A stretch of DNA of 64,000 nt from Pseudomonas sp. HOU2 (GCF_040729435.1 NZ_CP160398.1:4445001-4509000), one strand, 5' to 3'; positions 1-11,669 are shown, counted from the stretch's first letter. Notes: generated from the letters alone by a model not told the origin. Translations and numbers: made by a program.

Positions 1-492
1 AGCGGTACGTTCTTTCTGTTGGGCAAGGATGTGCAGGCGCGGCTGGCGGATCGCTCGGTGAGCAACCTGCAATCGGAGTTCTCGAAACAGTGTGTGGGCG
101 TGCAGGGTTGGGAGTTCCGTTCCCACAGCTATTGGCAGGACTGGCAGGACTCGGTGCGCCGCAGCGCCGATCTGGTGAAGAACAAGTTGCCGGAAAACTA
201 CGTGCCGCTGTTCCGTCCGCCGGAGGGTCAGCGCCGCCCTGATGCCGGCAGCTTCTTCCGCAATCAGGGCCTGCAAGTGGCGCTGTGGGATATCGATGCC
301 CAGGACGGCGCCGGCAAGCTCAAGGGCGCACAGAGCGCGCAGCGGGTGCTGACCCTGATGCTGTTGTGGCGTCACGGAGTGATCAATTTCAACATGAAAC
401 AGGACGCAGTGAAGACAGCGATGCCGTGGCTGATCACGCAAACTGCGCAAAGCGGCATCGGCTTTGAAGACTGTCAGGACGGGTTTCGCTGA
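1..492 (+). CDS. polysaccharide deacetylase family protein (3' part)
   Basis: The frame is open from the first base of the window, so the start lies outside; 163 codons of the C-terminal part are present. The product should be a NodB-fold carbohydrate esterase that removes acyl groups from a polysaccharide or peptidoglycan. Visible family features are the TFFLLG strand, an HSYWQDW segment in the place of the usual metal-binding H-S/T-x-x-x-H (only the first His is obvious), the RPPEG catalytic-Arg motif and a hydrophobic segment before INFNMKQDA. The substrate cannot be told. A weak hairpin follows the stop codon. Confidence 0.75.
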   Translation, partial: SGTFFLLGKDVQARLADRSVSNLQSEFSKQCVGVQGWEFRSHSYWQDWQDSVRRSADLVKNKLPENYVPLFRPPEGQRRPDAGSFFRNQGLQVALWDIDAQDGAGKLKGAQSAQRVLTLMLLWRHGVINFNMKQDAVKTAMPWLITQTAQSGIGFEDCQDGFR

Positions 493-829
493 CAAACGGC
501 AAAAGCCCGGAAACATTGGGCTTGGGGCGATTTTTCTAGAGAATTCGATGCAGGCGGACTTCCGACTTTAGCGGGGTCTGGACGGTCCGCCAAGGGCTTT
601 TCGTCACTCTGCAAAATAAACTTAAAAAAACCGTCAAAGTGCTTTTTTATGTCATGGGTTTTGGAGTATTACGAAGACAGACCGCCGAAACCTGCAACAC
701 AGGTGGCGTCTTCCAAGACTCCTTTTGTGTGCAGTTCATCCAGGCCCTCGTGGATGAATTCGGCAGTCACTTCGAGGCGCAGCACCGCCCAGGTATTGCG
801 TCGAATGGCTCCCACAAAGGTGACCGAGT
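493..829. other. 337-bp gap upstream of the PIN-PhoH gene
   Basis: No convincing gene. Bases 600-650 are AT-rich and could carry a promoter. Bases 673-713 form a bulged hairpin: GAAGA/TCTTC, CGCC/GGCG and ACCTG/CAGGT arms stacked around a CAACA loop. Short open frames here lack a ribosome-binding site and family resemblance. Confidence 0.5.
501..535 (+). terminator. weak terminator-like hairpin after the deacetylase
   Basis: AAGCCC and GGGCTT arms separated by nine bases are followed within about ten bases by a T-rich stretch. The stem is short, so this is tentative. Confidence 0.4.
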
Positions 830-2224
830 ATGGATGATCACGGACGTAGCCCTTCTTCCAACCAGCCAATCCTTTATGTACTCGATACCAACGTATTGAT
901 TCACGATCCAAATGCCCTGCTGAATTTCGAAGAACACCACGTCGCGATCCCGATGACCGTGCTTGAAGAGCTGGACAAGCTCAAGAGCGGCCATCACAGC
1001 GTTGCTGCCGAATGCCGTCAGGCCATCCGGCTGATCGACAAGACCCTGGGCGATGCCTCCCCCGAGGACGTCGAGCTGGGTGTGCCGATCCAGCGCGGCA
1101 AGGGCGGGCCAAAGGGCTTGCTGTCAATTCTGATGAGCAAACAGGCCGAGTCGAACCTGATTCTGCCCGAGCATCTGAACGACAACAAAATCATCAACCA
1201 GTTGATCGATCTGCACACCCGTGATCCGAAGAAGGCCGTGGTGCTGGTCACCAAAGACATCAACATGCGCCTGAAGGCGCGCGCCTGCGGCATCGATGCC
1301 GAGGACTACAGCACCGACCAGTTGGTCGATGACGTGTCCCTGCTGCCCAACGGCTACCACAACATGACCGGCTCCTTCTGGGACCGCGTCAGCAAAGTCG
1401 AAACCCGTCAGGATCACGGCCGCACCTGGCATCAGGTGCAGTTGATCGACAACCTGCCGGCGGTGCACATCAACGAGTTCATCATTGACGAACAAGGCTT
1501 TGTCGGCTGGATCAAGGAAATTCAGGAAGACAGGCTGCTGATCCTCGATTTGCATCAGGAACCGCTGTTGCATCAGGAAGCCTGGGGTCTCAAACCACGG
1601 GACATCTACCAGAGTCTGGCGCTGTACGCCTTGCTGGATCCGGACATTCACCTGGTCAACCTTTCGGGTGCAGCGGGTTCCGGTAAAACCATTCTGGCGC
1701 TGGCCGCAGCGATTGAGCAGACCATGGTCAGCAAACGCTATCGCCGGATCATCGCGACCCGCAGCGTGCAGGGCCTGGATCAGGAAATCGGCTTCCTGCC
1801 CGGCACCGAAGCGGAAAAAATGGAGCCTTGGCTGGGCGCCATCACCGACAACCTCGAAGCCTTGCACATGGATGACGAAAACACCCATGGCAGCGTCGAC
1901 TACATCCTCAGCAAAGTGCCGTTGCAGTTCAAATCGCTCAACTACATTCGCGGTCGCAGCTTCCAGCAGAGCCTGATCCTGATCGACGAATGCCAGAACC
2001 TCACGCCGCACCAGATGAAAACCATCATCACCCGGGCCGGCGCCGGTTCCAAAGTGGTGTGCCTGGGCAACCTGGCGCAAATCGACACCCCTTACCTGTC
2101 CGCGACCAGCTCCGGGCTGACCTACCTGACCGAACGCTTCAAGGATTTCCCCAACGGTGTGCACATCACCCTGCAAGGGGTGCCACGCTCGATTCTGGCC
2201 GAATACGCCGAATCGCATCTGTAA
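830..2224 (+). CDS. PIN domain-PhoH family ATPase
   Basis: 464 aa. The N-terminal third is a PIN nuclease-like domain (LDTNVLIHDP with Asp19, then EELDKLK and a later VTKDINMRLKA acidic strand). The C-terminal half is a PhoH P-loop ATPase with Walker A GAAGSGKT near residue 279 and Walker B LILIDECQN near residue 382. Proteins of this PhoH2 architecture are implicated in RNA unwinding and cleavage, sometimes as toxin-like activities, but no substrate can be inferred here. The ATG at 830 gives the N-terminus normal for the family. It is monocistronic and ends in a strong terminator. Confidence 0.92.
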   Translation: MDDHGRSPSSNQPILYVLDTNVLIHDPNALLNFEEHHVAIPMTVLEELDKLKSGHHSVAAECRQAIRLIDKTLGDASPEDVELGVPIQRGKGGPKGLLSILMSKQAESNLILPEHLNDNKIINQLIDLHTRDPKKAVVLVTKDINMRLKARACGIDAEDYSTDQLVDDVSLLPNGYHNMTGSFWDRVSKVETRQDHGRTWHQVQLIDNLPAVHINEFIIDEQGFVGWIKEIQEDRLLILDLHQEPLLHQEAWGLKPRDIYQSLALYALLDPDIHLVNLSGAAGSGKTILALAAAIEQTMVSKRYRRIIATRSVQGLDQEIGFLPGTEAEKMEPWLGAITDNLEALHMDDENTHGSVDYILSKVPLQFKSLNYIRGRSFQQSLILIDECQNLTPHQMKTIITRAGAGSKVVCLGNLAQIDTPYLSATSSGLTYLTERFKDFPNGVHITLQGVPRSILAEYAESHL

Positions 2225-2234
2225 CCCTTCCCAC

Positions 2235-2268
2235 AAAACCGGGCGGCCCAAAAGCCGCCCGGTTTTTT
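2235..2268 (+). terminator. Rho-independent terminator of the phoH-like gene
   Basis: Perfect GC-rich stem (ACCGGGCGGC arm, loop CCAAAA, complementary arm) followed by six T, 11 bases after the stop codon. Confidence 0.9.
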
Positions 2269-2325
2269 ATGCCTGAACCACAAATCCCTTGATTGATGCC
2301 AGCCTGATGAACACCACCGATCCAC

Positions 2326-2410
2326 TGTAGGAGCTGCCGCAGGCTGCGATCTTTTGACTTTGATTGTTAAAAACAAGATCAAAAGATCGCAGCCTGCGGC
2401 AGCTCCTACA
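2326..2410. repeat. REP-type palindrome, family A (TGTAGGAGCTGCCGC)
   Basis: Two near-perfect inverted arms, TGTAGGAGCTGCCGCAGG and its complement, each continuing into GCGATCTTTTG, with a short AT-rich loop. It lies between the terminator and moaC. Confidence 0.9.
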
Positions 2411-2480
2411 CGAAGAATTCGTGCGTGCGGAAATTTGACCCGAAGGTTTACAATCCACGCTCCTGATCAGGAGTAATCCC

Positions 2481-2954
2481 GTGCTGACTCATCTCGATTC
2501 ACAAGGTCGCGCCAACATGGTCGACGTCACCGAAAAAGCCGTGACGTTCCGTGAGGCGACGGCCCAGGCGCTGGTGCGCATGCTCCCCGAAACCCTGCAG
2601 ATGATCGTCAGCGGCGGCCATCCCAAGGGCGACGTGTTTGCCGTGGCGCGCATTGCCGGCATTCAGGCGGCGAAGAAAACCAGTGATCTGATTCCGCTGT
2701 GCCATCCGCTGATGCTGACCGGGGTCAAGGTCGAACTCAGCGCTGAGGGCGCCGACAGCGTGCGCATCGTCGCCCGCTGCAAACTGTCCGGGCAGACCGG
2801 CGTGGAGATGGAGGCGCTGACCGCCGCCAGTGTTGCCGCCCTGACCCTCTACGACATGTGCAAAGCCGTCGATCGCGGCATGACCATCGAAAGCGTGAAA
2901 CTGCTGGAGAAGGTCGGCGGCAAGAGCGGGCATTTTCAGGCGGAGCAGCCATGA
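2481..2954 (+). CDS. moaC: cyclic pyranopterin monophosphate synthase MoaC
   Basis: 157 aa, cytoplasmic. Converts the 3',8-cyclo-GTP product of MoaA into cyclic pyranopterin monophosphate, the second step of molybdenum-cofactor synthesis. Visible family motifs are [25 protein letters not shown] and the C-terminal [15 protein letters not shown] stretch with the catalytic Lys. Start is GTG at 2481, seven bases after AGGAG. It overlaps moaD by ATGA, so the three moa genes are one coupled unit. moaA is not in the window. Confidence 0.96.
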   Translation: MLTHLDSQGRANMVDVTEKAVTFREATAQALVRMLPETLQMIVSGGHPKGDVFAVARIAGIQAAKKTSDLIPLCHPLMLTGVKVELSAEGADSVRIVARCKLSGQTGVEMEALTAASVAALTLYDMCKAVDRGMTIESVKLLEKVGGKSGHFQAEQP

Positions 2955-3193
2955 AGCTGACGGTTAAATTCTTTGCCCGTTATCGTGAAGCGCTGGGCGT
3001 GGACGCGGTCGAGGTCGAAGGCGATTTCGCCACGGTCGACGCTGTGCGTGCGCTGCTCGCGCAACGTGATGGCGCCGAGGTGCTCAGCGAACAGAACCTG
3101 ATGTGCGCGCGCAACGAAGACCTGTGCCAGCTCGACGAGCCGGTGAGCGATGGCGACGAAGTGGCGTTTTTTCCCACTGTGACCGGAGGCTGA
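2951..3193 (+). CDS. moaD: molybdopterin synthase sulfur carrier subunit MoaD
   Basis: 80 aa, beta-grasp ubiquitin-like protein. Its C-terminal Gly-Gly (TVTGG) is thiocarboxylated and donates sulfur to cyclic PMP within the MoaD/MoaE heterotetramer. I start it at ATG 2951, which overlaps the moaC stop by four bases and gives the usual [14 protein letters not shown]-terminus. The same frame is open further upstream but that part lies inside moaC. Confidence 0.95.
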   Translation: MKLTVKFFARYREALGVDAVEVEGDFATVDAVRALLAQRDGAEVLSEQNLMCARNEDLCQLDEPVSDGDEVAFFPTVTGG

Positions 3194-3196
3194 AGC

Positions 3197-3649
3197 ATGG
3201 CGATTCGGGTGCAGTCCACGGCGTTCGATCCCGGCGCTGAGGTCAACGCGATGCACGCGGCGAATGTCGGTGTCGGCGCGGTGGTGAGCTTTGTCGGCTA
3301 CGTGCGCGACTTCAATGACGGGCTGGATGTGGCCGGGATGTTCCTCGAACATTATCCGGGCATGACCGAAAAAGCCTTGGGCAAGATCGCCGTCGAAGCC
3401 GAACAGCGCTGGCCGTTGCTGAAGCTCGAAGTGCTGCACCGCATCGGCGCGCTGGAGCCGGGTGAACCGATTGTGTTTGTCGGCGCGGCCAGCGCCCATC
3501 GCCAGGCGGCATTCGACGCCTGCGCCTTCGTCATGGACTACCTGAAAACCCGCGCCCCGTTCTGGAAGAAAGAGAACACCAGCGACGGCCCGCGTTGGGT
3601 CGAAGGGCGTGACAGTGATCATGCTGCTGCGGATCGCTGGAAGAAGTAA
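3197..3649 (+). CDS. moaE: molybdopterin synthase catalytic subunit MoaE
   Basis: 150 aa. Large subunit of molybdopterin synthase, which inserts two sulfurs into cyclic PMP to give the dithiolene. Family features are VVSFVGYVRDFNDG near the N-terminus, LEHYPGMTEK, HRIGALEPGE and the MDYLKTRAPFWKKE stretch that carries the catalytic lysines. Only three bases separate it from moaD. Confidence 0.96.
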   Translation: MAIRVQSTAFDPGAEVNAMHAANVGVGAVVSFVGYVRDFNDGLDVAGMFLEHYPGMTEKALGKIAVEAEQRWPLLKLEVLHRIGALEPGEPIVFVGAASAHRQAAFDACAFVMDYLKTRAPFWKKENTSDGPRWVEGRDSDHAAADRWKK

Positions 3650-3673
3650 TCTCTGCATCGCCCTTTAGTCAGC

Positions 3674-3766
3674 CATCGCTGGCAAGCCAGCTCCCACAGT
3701 GTTTTGTGTCGTGCACATATTTTATGTACACCACTGAACCGTGTGGGAGCTGGCTTGCCAGCGATG
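3674..3766. repeat. REPIN, family B (GTGGGAGCTGGCTTGCCAGCGATG)
   Basis: Two inverted copies of a REP unit, each containing the internal palindrome CTGGCTTGCCAG, separated by about 45 bases of unrelated sequence. This is the usual REP-doublet layout of fluorescent pseudomonads. Confidence 0.9.
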
Positions 3767-3803
3767 AGGCCATCTGCAACACCACAACCTCTCTTTCCTC
3801 TAA

Positions 3804-3835
3804 TTGACGATTTGTACACATCAGTCCAATATGGA
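3804..3835 (+). promoter_or_regulatory. candidate promoter and overlapping operator of the basic amino-acid binding protein gene
   Basis: TTGACG (3804-3809) and CAATAT (3827-3832) are spaced 17 bases. A palindrome TCCAATATGGA (3825-3835) covers the -10. A very similar word lies over the putative dauB -10 at 7777-7787, which suggests a shared repressor. Confidence 0.45.
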
Positions 3836-3912
3836 TTTATAAGTACAAAAAAACCATTTCAGCTCTTTTCTTCTGTCTTGCCAAACCAACAACAACCCGC
3901 GAGAGAACGAAC

Positions 3913-4689
3913 ATGAAGAAACTCCCCCTGATCACCGGTCTGGCCCTGAGCCTGTTGGCGTGCACCAGCTCGTTTGCCGCCGAGAAAACCCTGCGCATCG
4001 GCATCGAGGCCGCTTATCCGCCGTTCGCCTCGAAAACCGACAAGGGCGAGATCGTCGGTTTCGATTACGACATCGGCAACGCCCTGTGCGCGCAGATGAA
4101 GGTCAAGTGTGTGTGGGTCGAGGGTGAGTTCGATGGCCTGATCCCTTCGCTGAAAGTGAAGAAAATCGACATGGCGCTGTCGTCGATGACCATCAACGAA
4201 GACCGCAAAAAGTCGGTGGATTTCACCCACAAGTACTACTTCACCTCGTCGCGGCTGGTGATGAAGGAAGGCGCCACGGTCGATGACCAGTACGCGAGCC
4301 TCAAGGGCAAGACCGTCGGCGTCCAGCGCGCGACCACCACCGACCGTTATGCCACCGAAGTGTTCGAACCGAAGGGCATCAACGTCAAGCGCTACGGCAA
4401 CAACGAAGAAATCTACATGGACCTGGCGGCCGGGCGGCTCGATGCGATTTTTGCCGACACCATTCCGCTGACCGACTTCCTGTCGATGCCACGCGGCAAG
4501 GGCTATGCGTTTGTCGGGCCGGAGCTGAAGGATCCGAAGTACGTGGGCGAGGGAGCGGGGATCGCGGTGCGCAAGGGCAATACCGAGCTGGTCGGCGAGT
4601 TGAACACGGCCATCGACGGGATTCGGGCGAGTGGCGAGTATCAGAAGATTTCCCAGAAGTACTTCAAGTCTGACATCTACGGCGACTGA
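3913..4689 (+). CDS. periplasmic basic amino-acid (arginine/lysine/ornithine) binding protein
   Basis: 258 aa with a Sec signal peptide ([21 protein letters not shown], cleavage probably after Ala-22). The mature part is a class II solute-binding protein of the HisJ/ArgT type: [31 protein letters not shown] and [19 protein letters not shown]. It delivers amino acids to an ABC permease encoded elsewhere. In P. aeruginosa a gene like this (PA3865) sits beside dauR-dauA-dauB, exactly as here, so basic amino acids including D-arginine are the likely ligands. This is inference from context. Confidence 0.88.
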   Translation: MKKLPLITGLALSLLACTSSFAAEKTLRIGIEAAYPPFASKTDKGEIVGFDYDIGNALCAQMKVKCVWVEGEFDGLIPSLKVKKIDMALSSMTINEDRKKSVDFTHKYYFTSSRLVMKEGATVDDQYASLKGKTVGVQRATTTDRYATEVFEPKGINVKRYGNNEEIYMDLAAGRLDAIFADTIPLTDFLSMPRGKGYAFVGPELKDPKYVGEGAGIAVRKGNTELVGELNTAIDGIRASGEYQKISQKYFKSDIYGD

Positions 4690-4697
4690 CAATCCGC

Positions 4698-4788
4698 TAT
4701 CGCTGGCAAGCCAGCTCCCACAGTGACCGAGTCGTGCACAGATTTTGTGTACACCAAAAAAACTGTGGGAGCTGGCTTGCCAGCGATG
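4698..4788. repeat. REPIN, family B
   Basis: Same inverted-doublet layout as the copy at 3674, so the binding-protein gene is bracketed by two REPINs. It lies between convergent genes. Confidence 0.9.
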
Positions 4789-4813
4789 GGGCCGGAACCG
4801 CCAATGCAGATCT

Positions 4814-5440
4814 TCAGCCCTTCAATTCCTTCAAATGCTTGTACACCGTCGCCCGCCCCATGTTCAGCACATTGGCCACATAGTTCGAGGCGCTCTTGCC
4901 CTTGAACGCGCCTTCGGCGTGCAGCGCCAGCACCAGTTCGCGCTTGTGATCGCGGGTCAGCAGATTCAGGCTCAGCTGGCGCTCGCGCAGCCAGGCGTGG
5001 AGGAAGGTGTTGATGCGTTCCTGCCAGTCATCGCGAAACAGTGAATCCGGCTGCGGGATCAGCTTGCTCGGCGACAGGAACAGGTCGAGCGCGGCCTTGG
5101 CATTCTCGAACAGCGAAATATTCAGGTTGATGCACAGAACTGCCAGCGGCCGCTCTTCGCTGTCGCGCAGCACGGTGCTCAGGCTGCGGATTTTCTGGCC
5201 GTCCCAATTCAATTTTTCATAAGGCCCGATGTTCCGCTCGCTGACGTCCTCGCTGAGCATGTCTTCAAGCGATGAATCGTCGCCGATCTCGCGCTTGGAC
5301 AGGTTGTTGGCGATGTAGTCGACCTTCTGTGTGCGCAGGTCGTGCAGCACCACTTCGGCGTGCGGAAAGAACAGCGTGGCGATGGCGTCGGCGATGGCAC
5401 GGAAGTTATCCAGTGCCGGATCGAATTCGGGGGCGGTCAT
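4814..5440 (-). CDS. dauR: YheO-type transcriptional regulator DauR
   Basis: 208 aa. The N-terminal two thirds are a YheO PAS-like sensor domain (FFPHAEVVLHDL, LCINLNISLFENA). The C-terminal segment has the helix-turn-helix KSASNYVANVLNMGRATVYKHLKEL. In P. aeruginosa DauR represses dauBAR and is relieved by D-arginine products. I use ATG 5440 (MTAPEFDPAL), which has GGAG about ten bases upstream; a longer frame to 5533 has no such site. It is last in the dauB-dauA-dauR order, with a 92-base gap after dauA. Confidence 0.88.
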   Translation of the reverse strand: MTAPEFDPALDNFRAIADAIATLFFPHAEVVLHDLRTQKVDYIANNLSKREIGDDSSLEDMLSEDVSERNIGPYEKLNWDGQKIRSLSTVLRDSEERPLAVLCINLNISLFENAKAALDLFLSPSKLIPQPDSLFRDDWQERINTFLHAWLRERQLSLNLLTRDHKRELVLALHAEGAFKGKSASNYVANVLNMGRATVYKHLKELKG

Positions 5441-5532
5441 GATTGTGGAGCTCCAGGCGGCGTCAGCGCCCCCGTGCACGGGGGCGCTGCGAGTGTGCCG
5501 CAATCCGTTGGGCGCGTCATCCGCAGGGGGCA

Positions 5533-6784
<1,252 letters not shown>

Positions 6785-6797
6785 GGGGATCGAGGTG

Positions 6798-7742
6798 TCA
6801 GTGCGTGAGGTGATAAACCGCATTGGCCAACGCGATGTCTTCCAGGCCCAGGCCGATCGAGCGGAAAAACACGTGACGGTCGTAACCGGGGCGCGGCACT
6901 TTCTCGCTGAGCAGGTCGGCCAGGTCACCGACAATCGCAGACTTGTCCCAGCCATGCTGTTCGGTCGCGATCAACATCTCACCCGCCGAACCCGGTGTGG
7001 TCAGACGATAGTCACAGAACACCTGCATGTCGCCCAGGCTTTGCGGTGGCACCTCATGGGCGCGTGGCGCGTTGGTGCTGATCGAGGTGATCAGCGCCGG
7101 TTTGCTCAAGGTCGCCGGATCGATCACCGGGCTAGCGGACGAGGTGCAAAGCATGATCACGTCAGCATCGTGCACGGCGGTTTCGCGGCTGTCGGCGATC
7201 TGCACCCCCGGGAATATCTCCTGCAGTTGCGCACGGGTTTCAGCGTCTTCAGACAGGCTCGGCGAATACACGCTGATGCTCTGCCAGTCACGCAAACCTT
7301 TCACGTAATGCAGATGCGCCTGGGCAACCTTGCCGCTGCCGATGATCGCCAGTCGTGAGGCATTCAGCGGGGCGAGGGCATCGACCGCCACCGCAGTGGT
7401 CGCGGCGGTACGGGCGGTGGTCAGTTCGCCGGCATCGCACAGCAGCAACGGCTGGCCGGTTTTCATCGACATCAACAGCGTCCACGCCGTGACCAGTGGC
7501 CCTTGCTCGCGGACGATGTACGGCGAGGTTTTCACGCCGTACACGCCATCCTCGGCCAACACCCCCAGATAGTTGATGAAGTCGCCGGCGCCCTGCGGAA
7601 ACTCAACCAATTGCTGCGCCGGTTGCACGGCGTGACCGGCGGCGAGGTCGCGGAACAGTTTGCGCAGGATCTGCGGCACGTCGATGCGCGCCAGCAGCTC
7701 GCGGGCCTGGGTTTGGTCGATCACGCAGGGTGTACTGGACAT
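6798..7742 (-). CDS. dauB: NAD(P)H-dependent anabolic L-arginine dehydrogenase (ornithine cyclodeaminase family)
   Basis: 314 aa. Ornithine cyclodeaminase/mu-crystallin family. In P. aeruginosa DauB reductively aminates 2-ketoarginine from DauA to L-arginine, completing arginine racemisation. Rossmann motif AIIGSGKVAQAHL near the middle, preceded by GVKTSPYIV. ATG 7742 (MSSTPCVID) has GGAG six bases upstream; the frame extends five codons further to 7757 without a better site. First gene of the dauB-dauA-dauR unit. Confidence 0.9.
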   Translation of the reverse strand: MSSTPCVIDQTQARELLARIDVPQILRKLFRDLAAGHAVQPAQQLVEFPQGAGDFINYLGVLAEDGVYGVKTSPYIVREQGPLVTAWTLLMSMKTGQPLLLCDAGELTTARTAATTAVAVDALAPLNASRLAIIGSGKVAQAHLHYVKGLRDWQSISVYSPSLSEDAETRAQLQEIFPGVQIADSRETAVHDADVIMLCTSSASPVIDPATLSKPALITSISTNAPRAHEVPPQSLGDMQVFCDYRLTTPGSAGEMLIATEQHGWDKSAIVGDLADLLSEKVPRPGYDRHVFFRSIGLGLEDIALANAVYHLTH

Positions 7743-7776
7743 GTCAGGCTCCACCATCTGGAAATAAACTAATTTG

Positions 7777-7808
7777 TCTATTATGGACTTTTAGTTTTCT
7801 ATCGCAAG
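7777..7808 (-). promoter_or_regulatory. candidate dauBAR promoter with overlapping palindrome
   Basis: Read on the minus strand, TTGCGA (7807-7802) and CATAAT (7785-7780) are spaced 16 bases. The word TCTATTATGGA at 7777-7787 covers the -10 and matches the word over the binding-protein promoter in 9 of 11 positions. Confidence 0.45.
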
Positions 7809-7827
7809 CACCTGCTGAAACGCCGGG

Positions 7828-7866
7828 CAAAAAAAAGCGCAGTCCGTCGCCGGCTGCGCTTTTTTC
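7828..7866 (-). terminator. Rho-independent terminator of rhlB
   Basis: On the minus strand an AGCGCAG stem with its complement is followed by a run of T, 13 bases beyond the rhlB stop codon. Confidence 0.85.
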
Positions 7867-7878
7867 GTCACAGATCGC

Positions 7879-9351
7879 TTATTGCGGCTGCGGACGCTTG
7901 CGTTCCACTGCACGCAACAAGTGAGTCGGCGGTGTTTCACAGCTGATCTTGCGACCGAGCTTCTCTTCGATCGACGGCAACTGGTAGGAGTCGTCTTCAC
8001 CGGCGAAGCTGATGGATACGCCATCAGCGCCCGCGCGACCGGTACGGCCGATGCGGTGCACGTAGTCGTCCGGGACTTCCGGCAGGGTGAAGTTGATCAC
8101 ATGACTGATACCGTCGATGTGGATGCCGCGACCGGCGACATCGGTGGCCACCAGTACGCGAATCTTGCCTTCACGGAAGCCTTCGAGGGTCTTGATGCGC
8201 TTGTGCTGCGGCACGTCGCCGGACAGTTGCGCGGCGTTGATGCCATCGCGCACCAGGCGCTCCTCGATGCGACGCACTTCGTCCTTGCGGTTGGCGAATA
8301 CGATCACGCGTTCCCAGCCGTTGTCGTTGACCAGGTTGAACAGCAACTTGTACTTGTCCGCACCGGCCACCGCATAGATGTGCTGCTCGACGTTTTCGTT
8401 GGCCACGTTGGTGACTTCGATTTCGACGATTGCCGGATCGGTGGTCCATTGCTTGGCCAGGTTCATCACGTCTTCGGTGAAGGTCGCGGAGAACAGCAGG
8501 GTCTGACGCTCGGACTTCGGCGGGGTCTGGCGAATGATCTGCCGCACTTGCGGGATGAAGCCCATGTCGAGCATGCGGTCGGCTTCGTCCAGCACCATCA
8601 CTTCGACCATGTCCAGGTGCACGTCGCCGCGCTGGTTGAAGTCGAGCAGACGGCCCGGGGTGGCGACGAGGATGTCGCAGTGGCGCGCTTCGAGGTGCTT
8701 GAGCTGCTTGTCGAAGTCCATGCCGCCGACGAACGTCATCACGTTGAGGCCGGTGTACTTGGTCAGGTCGGCCGCATCCTTGGCGATCTGCACCACCAGC
8801 TCACGGGTCGGCGCGATGATCAGCGCACGGGGTTCGCCCATGTAGCGCTCTTTCGGCGGCGGCGTCTGCAGCAACTGGGTGATGATCGAGATCAGGAACG
8901 CGGCGGTCTTGCCGGTGCCGGTCTGCGCGCGACCGATGGCGTCTTTGCCGGCGAGGGTGAAACCCAGCACCTGCGCCTGGATCGGCGTGCAGTACGGGAA
9001 ACCCAGATCCTGGATGGCGTGCATCAGTTCCGGAGCGAGTTTGAAATCGTGGAAGCGGGTTTTGCCTTCCTGTGGCTCGACGACGAAGTCTTCGAGTTTC
9101 CAGGGGATGACCGGTGCCTTGGGCTTCGGTTCGCGGCGCGGCCGGGGTGGTTTCGGCGCTTCGGCGCGGACCGGTTCGGTGGCGCTGGCGGGTTTCGGCT
9201 CGGGCTGGGGTGTCGCTACCGGAGCCGGACGTTCAGCCTTGGGTGCATCGCTGCGAGGGCCGGGGGCGTGCGACGGCGCACTGGGGACTGGCGCGAGCTG
9301 CTCAGCCTCGCTTTTACCGAACATTTTCTTGAGTGCTTCGAGCACGGTCAT
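7879..9351 (-). CDS. rhlB: DEAD-box ATP-dependent RNA helicase RhlB
   Basis: 490 aa. Q motif [11 protein letters not shown], motif [10 protein letters not shown], motif Ia PTRELVVQ, motif [12 protein letters not shown], motif III SAT and motif [12 protein letters not shown] are all present. About 90 N-terminal residues form a Pro/Ala/Lys-rich, probably disordered extension. RhlB unwinds RNA during turnover, as a partner of RNase E or PNPase in enterobacteria; whether it joins the degradosome here is unknown. The P. aeruginosa order rhlB-dauB-dauA-dauR supports the assignment. Confidence 0.93.
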   Translation of the reverse strand: MTVLEALKKMFGKSEAEQLAPVPSAPSHAPGPRSDAPKAERPAPVATPQPEPKPASATEPVRAEAPKPPRPRREPKPKAPVIPWKLEDFVVEPQEGKTRFHDFKLAPELMHAIQDLGFPYCTPIQAQVLGFTLAGKDAIGRAQTGTGKTAAFLISIITQLLQTPPPKERYMGEPRALIIAPTRELVVQIAKDAADLTKYTGLNVMTFVGGMDFDKQLKHLEARHCDILVATPGRLLDFNQRGDVHLDMVEVMVLDEADRMLDMGFIPQVRQIIRQTPPKSERQTLLFSATFTEDVMNLAKQWTTDPAIVEIEVTNVANENVEQHIYAVAGADKYKLLFNLVNDNGWERVIVFANRKDEVRRIEERLVRDGINAAQLSGDVPQHKRIKTLEGFREGKIRVLVATDVAGRGIHIDGISHVINFTLPEVPDDYVHRIGRTGRAGADGVSISFAGEDDSYQLPSIEEKLGRKISCETPPTHLLRAVERKRPQPQ

Positions 9352-9447
9352 CTCATCAATTGGTTAAGGAATGTACGCCGGCCAGTGTAATGCAAGAAAC
9401 GGGCGCGGCGTAGTGGGACGGATCAAAGGGTTTTTAAACGTTCAGAT

Positions 9448-10572
<1,125 letters not shown>

Positions 10573-11604
10573 ATGAAGATGTTGAAATCCACTCTGGCGG
10601 TCGTGACTGCAGCAGCAGTACTCGGCGTCAGCGGGTTCGCTCAGGCGGGTGCAACCCTGGATGCCGTGCAGAAGAAAGGTTTCGTGCAATGCGGCGTGAG
10701 CGACGGTCTGCCAGGTTTCTCGGTGCCGGACGCTTCGGGCAAGATCCTCGGGATCGACGCTGACGTCTGCCGCGCTGTGGCCGCTGCCGTATTCGGCGAC
10801 GCCAACAAGGTCAAGTTCAGCCAGTTGAACGCCAAGGAGCGCTTCACCGCGCTGCAGTCCGGCGAAATCGACCTGCTCTCGCGCAACACCACCATGACCA
10901 GCTCGCGTGACGCCGGCATGGGTCTGAAATTCCCGGGCTTCATCACTTACTACGACGGCGTGGGCTTCCTGGCCAACAACAAGCTCGGCGTGAAAAGTGC
11001 CAAGGAACTGGACGGTGCAACCATCTGCATCCAGGCAGGTACTACCACCGAGCTGAACGTGTCCGACTACTTCCGCGCCAACGGCCTGAAGTACACCCCG
11101 ATTACTTTCGACACCTCCGATGAAAGCGCCAAGTCGCTGGAATCCGGTCGTTGCGACGTGCTGACCTCCGACAAGTCGCAGCTGTACGCACAGCGCAGCA
11201 AATTGGCCTCGCCAAAAGACTACGTGGTGCTGCCGGAAACCATCTCCAAAGAACCGCTGGGCCCGGTCGTGCGTAATGGCGACGACGAGTGGCTGGCGAT
11301 CGTGCGCTGGGTGGGTTACGCGCTGCTGAACACTGAAGAAGCCGGCGTGACCTCGAAAAACGTGCTGGAAGAAGCCAAGTCCACCAAGAACCCGGACGTC
11401 GCTCGTCTGCTGGGTGCTGACGGTGAATACGGCAAGGACCTGAAACTGCCGAAGGACTGGGTTGTGAAGATCGTTTCGCAGGTCGGTAACTACGGTGAAA
11501 TCTTCGAGAAAAACCTCGGCAAGAGCACTCCGCTGGAAATCGACCGTGGCCTGAACGCGCTGTGGACCAACGGCGGCATTCAGTACGCACCACCAGTGCG
11601 CTAA
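10573..11604 (+). CDS. aapJ: general L-amino acid ABC transporter, periplasmic binding protein AapJ
   Basis: 343 aa with a clear signal peptide (MKMLKSTLAVVTAAAVLGV..AQA, mature from about residue 26). Larger than typical amino-acid binding proteins, as AapJ is. Features: LDAVQKKGFVQCGVSDGLPG, GIDADVCRAVAAAVFG, SGEIDLLSRNTTMT. Captures a broad range of L-amino acids for AapQMP. GGAG lies seven bases before the ATG. A hairpin separates it from aapQ, which would allow more binding protein than permease. Confidence 0.93.
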   Translation: MKMLKSTLAVVTAAAVLGVSGFAQAGATLDAVQKKGFVQCGVSDGLPGFSVPDASGKILGIDADVCRAVAAAVFGDANKVKFSQLNAKERFTALQSGEIDLLSRNTTMTSSRDAGMGLKFPGFITYYDGVGFLANNKLGVKSAKELDGATICIQAGTTTELNVSDYFRANGLKYTPITFDTSDESAKSLESGRCDVLTSDKSQLYAQRSKLASPKDYVVLPETISKEPLGPVVRNGDDEWLAIVRWVGYALLNTEEAGVTSKNVLEEAKSTKNPDVARLLGADGEYGKDLKLPKDWVVKIVSQVGNYGEIFEKNLGKSTPLEIDRGLNALWTNGGIQYAPPVR

Positions 11605-11611
11605 TGGTTCT

Positions 11612-11640
11612 ATCACCCGGCGGGCCAACCGCCGGGTGAT
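11612..11640 (+). terminator. aapJ-aapQ intercistronic hairpin (attenuator or mRNA stabiliser)
   Basis: Perfect 12-bp stem starting ATCACCCGGCGG with a 5-base loop, eight bases past the aapJ stop. There is no proper T-run after it, so partial termination or 3'-end protection of the aapJ message is more likely than full termination. Confidence 0.7.
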
Positions 11641-11669
11641 GTTCTGTTCCATTTCTTCCGGGGCACTTC

